Below, piece after piece: positions 6,690-10,517 of a stretch of DNA of 10,517 bases. The stretch comes from Saprospiraceae bacterium (GTDB lineage: Bacteria; Bacteroidota; Bacteroidia; Chitinophagales; Saprospiraceae), in NCBI GenBank assembly GCA_016787375.1, contig JAEUUM010000488.1:1-10517 (forward strand), written 5' to 3'. How positions within the stretch are numbered: the first letter of the stretch is position 1; the number at the start of each line of letters is the position of its first letter. The position numbers and the translations under genes are program-made. Below the pieces are notes generated by a model. The model ran no database searches and had not been told where the DNA came from. It worked only from the letters and a program-made list of their open reading frames with translations.

Positions 6690-7526
6690 CTAAGATTGCT
6701 GGTCAAAGTTATTGTCCCAAATATTGGTTTTAATTAAGCTTATTGGTTTAGGATAAAAATGTGAGGCTGTTTTTTCAAAAGAGGTAGTGAAGTCTGAGAC
6801 AAAAAATTGATCTTGATGCACATGATCCTTTTCACATTCTAAACCCTCTTTTGCCAATATCATTTTTAATTTTCGTGCTACCACCTCAGCAGAGTCCAAA
6901 ATTTGAACGCTTTCATGATAATATGATGCTATCTGATGTTTAATCATTGGGTAATGTGTGCAAGCCAAAATTAATGCATCAATATTTTTGAGTTCCGGCT
7001 GTTTAAGATAATTTTCCAATACGGCTTTGCTTATGGAATTATTATAAAAACCTTCCTCTATCATAGGTGCCAATAATGGTGTAGCCAAAGCTGAAAACTT
7101 CAACGACGGTTTGCGCCTTGAAAGTTTTTCTTGATAAACACCGGAAGCTATTGTTGTTTTTGTGGCAATGATGCCGACATTATGGATACTGCTGTCTTCA
7201 ATCACCCTCTCTATCATTGGGTCAATAACATTAATTACCGGTATTTGTCCTTTAAGCTCATCTCTGAGATATTCATAAGCTGCTGCTGACGCAGTATTGC
7301 AAGCGATGACAACAGCTTTGCATCTTTGGTCTTCAATAAGAAATTTAGATATCCTGACTGCATAACTTTTTATAAGAGCAATAGATTTATCTCCATAAGG
7401 CATGTGCGCTGTATCCCCAAAATAAATTATGTTTTCATCATGCAATAAACGTGTAACGGCATTGGCGACCGTCAGTCCACCAATGCCGCTATCAAAAATT
7501 CCAATTGGGTTATTGTTGTAAGCCAA
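6690..7526 (-). CDS. murI: Glutamate racemase
   Basis: This 278-residue cytoplasmic enzyme interconverts L- and D-glutamate without a cofactor, supplying D-Glu for the peptidoglycan stem peptide. The N-terminal signature PIGIFDSGIGGLTV is complete, with the catalytic-pocket Asp and Ser. IYFGDTAHMPYG follows. The two catalytic cysteines are in place: Cys76 in VIACNTAS and Cys189 in LILACTHYP. Length is normal for the family (about 260-285). It is the last gene of a minus-strand operon, its ATG four bases after the stop of the second OmpH gene, so translation is probably coupled. Placing murI after paired ompH genes is a recurrent Bacteroidota arrangement that links wall precursor supply to outer-membrane biogenesis. 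Its stop lies two bases from that of the convergent rhodanese gene, with no terminator between. Confidence 0.97.
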   Translation of the reverse strand: MAYNNNPIGIFDSGIGGLTVANAVTRLLHDENIIYFGDTAHMPYGDKSIALIKSYAVRISKFLIEDQRCKAVVIACNTASAAAYEYLRDELKGQIPVINVIDPMIERVIEDSSIHNVGIIATKTTIASGVYQEKLSRRKPSLKFSALATPLLAPMIEEGFYNNSISKAVLENYLKQPELKNIDALILACTHYPMIKHQIASYYHESVQILDSAEVVARKLKMILAKEGLECEKDHVHQDQFFVSDFTTSFEKTASHFYPKPISLIKTNIWDNNFDQQS

Positions 7527-7530
7527 GAGA

Positions 7531-8040
7531 CTACAGCCCTAACTTCTTCTTAACCAATGCTGTTACATCCGCTGAAGCATCAGCATAAAGCAAGATATTA
7601 GAACTGGCATCGAAAACATAGGAATAACCTTGTTCCTTTGCAATATCTCCAATAGCTTTATTGACTCTGTCTAAAATGGGCTGTAAAAGCTCTTCTCTTT
7701 TTTTTGCCAACATTTGTGATGATTCTTGTTCAAATTGAGAAATTTTAGCTTCCTCGTCCTTTAGTTTTTGTGATTCTACTTCAATTTGTTTTGGCGAGAA
7801 CTCCCCATTTTTCTCCTTTGCTGATATTTCAGTGTATTTTTGCTGAAACGCAGTTACCATATCTTCGCCTTTTTTCTTAAGTTGGCTTTGCAAAACATTC
7901 AATTCGGAATCCGCAGCTTTTACTTCAGGTAACTCTGAAAGAAGGGCCGCAGAATTAACATAGCCAAACTTTTGTGCCTTCAAATTCTGAACACCAACCA
8001 AAAGTACACAAACCAACAACGTCAAAATAGGTCTTCTCAT
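7531..8040 (-). CDS. OmpH/Skp-family periplasmic chaperone (second copy)
   Basis: This 169-residue exported protein has a signal peptide (MRRPILTLLVCVLLVGVQNLKAQ). KFGYVNSAALLSELPEV, the conserved start of the Skp/OmpH core, follows directly. Residues of about 40-125 form a long charged helical hairpin rich in Lys, Glu and Gln, as in the tentacle arms of Skp. The C-terminus returns to the core with AIGDIAKEQGYSYVFD and ends in ALVKKKLGL. Skp trimers bind unfolded outer-membrane proteins in the periplasm and keep them soluble for the Bam complex; extending that role here is family-based inference. It shares fold, size and layout with the neighbouring upstream gene but differs greatly in the arms, so the two are old paralogues that might form mixed or separate trimers. 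It is 30 bases from the upstream ompH and 4 from murI. Confidence 0.93.
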   Translation of the reverse strand: MRRPILTLLVCVLLVGVQNLKAQKFGYVNSAALLSELPEVKAADSELNVLQSQLKKKGEDMVTAFQQKYTEISAKEKNGEFSPKQIEVESQKLKDEEAKISQFEQESSQMLAKKREELLQPILDRVNKAIGDIAKEQGYSYVFDASSNILLYADASADVTALVKKKLGL

Positions 8041-8070
8041 TCTGTAAATTTTTCTGATTTAAATTAATTT

Positions 8071-8577
8071 TTATTTTTTTGACAGCGCTTTGCTTATATC
8101 TTCTGTTAAATCAAACTTTGCGCCTGAAAAAATGATTCCTGCAGTGCCTTTATCAAAGATAAAATCATACCCTTTTTCATTGGCATATCTCTCTATTGCA
8201 CTGTAAACTCTTTCTTGAATAGGCTTTACCAATTCTTGTCTTTTTTGGAATAAAGCGCCATCTGTACCAAATTTTTGCTTTTGCAAATCTCTGACTTCCT
8301 TCTCTTTCTGAGTGATTTCTTCTTCTCTTTGTTTTCTTGCGTCTTCGCTCAACAAAACTTGTTCTGCTTGATATTTGTTGTACATCCCTTTAATTTTGTC
8401 ATACTCCTGAGCTATTTCTTGCTTCCATTTTGAGGCGATGTTATCCAAATCTGTCTGTGCCTTTTGGTAATCATCCATTCCATTCAGAATCTTGTCAATA
8501 TCAACGTATGCGAACTTTTGAGCCGATAAACCTGTGCTTAATAATGCGGAAAAAACCAATGCAAAAAACCATTTCAT
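8071..8577 (-). CDS. OmpH/Skp-family periplasmic chaperone (first copy)
   Basis: This 168-residue protein starts the minus-strand operon. The signal peptide MKWFFALVFSALLSTGLSAQ precedes KFAYVDIDKILNGMDDYQKAQ, the typical Skp/OmpH opening. A long coiled-coil-forming helical region (about residues 45-125) is rich in Lys, Glu and Gln and includes REEEITQKEKEVRDLQKQKFG. The core closes with RVYSAIERYANEKGYDFIFDKGTAGIIF. The predicted role is holding unfolded outer-membrane barrels, which could include the OmpA-family protein encoded nearby, although that link is inference. In many Bacteroidota such a pair follows bamA; here nothing on this strand lies upstream within the window, so the operon appears to start with this gene. 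The ATG at 8577 gives a complete signal peptide. Confidence 0.93.
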   Translation of the reverse strand: MKWFFALVFSALLSTGLSAQKFAYVDIDKILNGMDDYQKAQTDLDNIASKWKQEIAQEYDKIKGMYNKYQAEQVLLSEDARKQREEEITQKEKEVRDLQKQKFGTDGALFQKRQELVKPIQERVYSAIERYANEKGYDFIFDKGTAGIIFSGAKFDLTEDISKALSKK

Positions 8578-8801
8578 AATCTTCTCTTTGTGATTTTAAA
8601 AATCGATGTAAAAATATAATTTTTCTGTAAGATTGAACCATTTCTATCAATCTATATACGAATTAATGCTTTTCTTTGTAAAAAAGTCGTTTAGCTCTGT
8701 AGCTTTAACGCTTGATTAACCAAAATCAAATGCTATTAACGTTTATTAACATCATTTATTTGATAATTCAGGCACATACTGTTTTTAAATAATACTCTGA
8801 A
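8578..8801. promoter_or_regulatory. Divergent intergenic region between the ompH-ompH-murI operon and the TMTC-like gene
   Basis: These 224 A/T-rich bases must hold the promoters for both directions. On the minus strand, the complement of 8611-8618 reads TATATTTT, similar to TAnnTTTG but not exact. On the plus strand, 8755-8762 reads TTTATTTG, again one base off. Three copies of ATTAAC lie at 8715, 8735 and 8745, at 20- and 10-base spacing. No convincing small gene, RNA or hairpin terminator is seen. Individual promoter assignments are uncertain; the region's dual role follows from gene orientation. Confidence 0.45.
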
Positions 8802-10517
8802 ATGGCAAAATCTATCCAACCAAAATCAAAACCTAAATCTGGACCAAACCGGCCTGCCAATTTGACAGTTGGTCTTTGGATATCGGTTATTGGAATGCTT
8901 ATATATGGCAACACACTTGGACATCAATACACTCTTGACGACTTTTCTGTAATCAAAGACAATTTTGTAACAAAGAAGGGCCTGGAAGGTATTGGAACCA
9001 TTCTTACCACTGACTACAGATATGGTTATTGGATTAGTGGCGGTACCTTGTACCGTCCACTATCTCTGATCATGTTTGCCATTGAATGGTCATTTGCTCC
9101 TGACTCACCATTTGTTGGTCATCTTTTAAATGTTCTATTATTTGGGCTAAGCATTTTCGTTTTATTCCTCTTACTAAAAAACTACATTGCTCAATCCTCA
9201 ATCTGGCTGACTGCAGCCATTTGTCTCCTTTTTGCCACTCACCCAATTCATACCGAGGTTGTGGCAAACATAAAAAGCAGAGATGAAATACTTGGCTTAT
9301 TAGGGTGCTTGCTTGCGCTCCTTTTTTTCTTAAAATCCTTTTCCCGAAATTCTATGTTGAATCTCGGATTGGCTTTTTTATTTTATACAATAGCGATGTT
9401 TTCAAAAGAGAGCGCTATAACCTTTCTGGCTATTTTTCCACTCACAGCTTATTTTTTTACAGATTCTTCCTTTTCTAAAATATTTAAAAAATCCTTGGTA
9501 CTATTAGTCCCAGCTATTTTTTTTCTTATTGTTCGTCAAAAAGTGATTGGAGGCAATATAAGCCTTGATCAAACATCAATACTTGACAATTTTATTGTTG
9601 GATCTAAAGACCCTTTAACAAAATTGGCATCTGCAGTTATGATGCTGGGATATTATTTAAAGAGTTTTCTTCTTCCTGTTTCTTTTTGCCACGAATATGG
9701 ATATAATCAAATTCCCTTATCCGAATTTGGTGATTGGCGATTTTTAATAAGTCTTCTTATTCATTTGGCAATGGGAATTTTTATCATTAAAAGTTGGAAA
9801 CAAAAGAGTCTTGAAGCATATGGGTTGTTGTTTTATCTGATTACCATGTCTGTTGTAAGCAACGTTATCATTACCATTGGTACAAGTTATGGTGAAAGAC
9901 TTTACTATGTTCCAAGTCTGGGTTTAATTATTTTTATAACTGCTTATGCTTTTCGAATTCTCCAAAAAAATGCTTTACCGGTTAGCATGAACCAGCTTTC
10001 ACAAGGATTTAAATGGCCGGTTTTAATTATTGCTTTGTTGTTTTCATTGAAAACCATATCAAGAAATTACGCCTGGTTTGATAGCTATACATTATACTCC
10101 ACAGACGTTGAAACCTCACCCAATAGCGCTAAATTGCGCTATCACTATGCCCTTGAACTTGGCAAGAAAGCTATGCCCGAAACAGATGTCAACAAACAAA
10201 GAGAATGGAGACTTAAAGCAATTGAACAAGATCTGAAATCTTTGCAAATTTATCCAAATTATAATGATCCATATTCTCATTTAGGTCTTATGCATTATCA
10301 TCTAAAAGAATATCCAAAAGCTGTTGAGTATTATAAAAAAGCCATTGCTTTTGGTGATAATGACCCTAAAACATTCAGCAACATGGGTACACTATACTCT
10401 GAAATGGGAGAGAGATCACTAGCAATGGAACAGTACAAAAAAGCCGTCACTCTCGATCCCCGATTTGTTGATGCTCGTCGTAATCTTGGCTGTCTAATGG
10501 CCATGGACGGGCAGTTT
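8802..10517 (+). CDS. TMTC-like GT-C membrane glycosyltransferase with TPR repeats (3' end outside window)
   Basis: The frame is open from ATG 8802 to the window's last base (572 codons, no stop). An in-frame TAA at 8790 makes this start nearly certain. After a basic N-terminus, the first membrane helix ends at a DD motif (YTLDDFSVI, Asp46-Asp47), as in GT-C enzymes that use a polyprenyl-phosphate sugar. Further hallmarks match the TMTC/DUF1736 family: GGTLYRPLSL (80-89), HPIHTEVVANIKSRDE (147-162), AMFSKESAITF (198-208), GERLYYVPSLGL (364-375), and NYAWFDSYTLYSTDVETSPNSAK (split here: NYAWFDSYTL, SPNSAK). About ten membrane helices reach to residue 420. A periplasmic-side TPR region starts near 487, with repeats at PYSHLGLMHYHLKEYPKAVEYYKKAI and FSNMGTLYSEMGERSLAMEQYKKAV. 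In animals, TMTC proteins O-mannosylate cadherins; the bacterial acceptor and sugar are unknown. It is transcribed away from the ompH operon. Confidence 0.87.
   Translation, partial: MAKSIQPKSKPKSGPNRPANLTVGLWISVIGMLIYGNTLGHQYTLDDFSVIKDNFVTKKGLEGIGTILTTDYRYGYWISGGTLYRPLSLIMFAIEWSFAPDSPFVGHLLNVLLFGLSIFVLFLLLKNYIAQSSIWLTAAICLLFATHPIHTEVVANIKSRDEILGLLGCLLALLFFLKSFSRNSMLNLGLAFLFYTIAMFSKESAITFLAIFPLTAYFFTDSSFSKIFKKSLVLLVPAIFFLIVRQKVIGGNISLDQTSILDNFIVGSKDPLTKLASAVMMLGYYLKSFLLPVSFCHEYGYNQIPLSEFGDWRFLISLLIHLAMGIFIIKSWKQKSLEAYGLLFYLITMSVVSNVIITIGTSYGERLYYVPSLGLIIFITAYAFRILQKNALPVSMNQLSQGFKWPVLIIALLFSLKTISRNYAWFDSYTLYSTDVETSPNSAKLRYHYALELGKKAMPETDVNKQREWRLKAIEQDLKSLQIYPNYNDPYSHLGLMHYHLKEYPKAVEYYKKAIAFGDNDPKTFSNMGTLYSEMGERSLAMEQYKKAVTLDPRFVDARRNLGCLMAMDGQF

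Noticed and set aside
9070..9267. Minus-strand 65-codon frame within the TMTC-like gene
   Set aside because: It lies antisense to a strongly supported membrane-protein frame and shows no signal, motif or plausible promoter.

Overview
The window is AT-rich and carries nine protein genes plus one that runs off each end's edge (the first gene lacks its 5' end, the last its 3' end). It looks like chromosomal DNA of a Bacteroidota bacterium, plausibly from the Saprospiria/Flavobacteriia side. The evidence is a DUF4294 protein, an OmpA-family protein with thrombospondin type-3 repeats, paired OmpH/Skp chaperone genes next to murI, export signals ending in SAQ/NAQ/KAQ, little sign of Shine-Dalgarno sequences, and TAnnTTTG-like promoter elements. 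The exact lineage is inference.

Layout. Positions 1-2554 hold two adjacent plus-strand amidohydrolase paralogues. The first (5' end outside the window) keeps the metal-binding histidines. The second is exported and has lost most of them. Positions 2634-3254 encode an exported DUF4294 protein and 3326-4405 a diphosphomevalonate decarboxylase of the mevalonate pathway, each preceded by a candidate -7 element. Positions 4512-6074 encode a beta-barrel/TSP3/OmpA outer-membrane protein, closed by a strong perfect hairpin terminator at 6101-6132. A small exported rhodanese gene (6142-6687) starts only ten bases after that hairpin.

The rhodanese gene converges, with a two-base gap, on a minus-strand operon of two OmpH/Skp-like periplasmic chaperones and glutamate racemase (transcribed 8577 to 6690). 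This operon links outer-membrane protein handling with peptidoglycan precursor synthesis. A 224-base divergent intergenic region separates it from a large plus-strand membrane protein at 8802. That protein is a GT-C/TMTC-like glycosyltransferase with C-terminal TPRs, is open to the window's last base, and so is only partly visible.

The genes share a cell-envelope theme: outer-membrane barrel, periplasmic chaperones, murein precursor, isoprenoid supply and a probable protein or lipid glycosyltransferase. I see no tRNA, rRNA, insertion sequence, CRISPR array, phage gene or clear sign of recent transfer, and no gene-free stretch over 300 bases. No obviously new multi-gene system is visible. The most interesting items are the catalytic/degenerate amidohydrolase pair, the terminator abutting the rhodanese start, and the TMTC-like protein.
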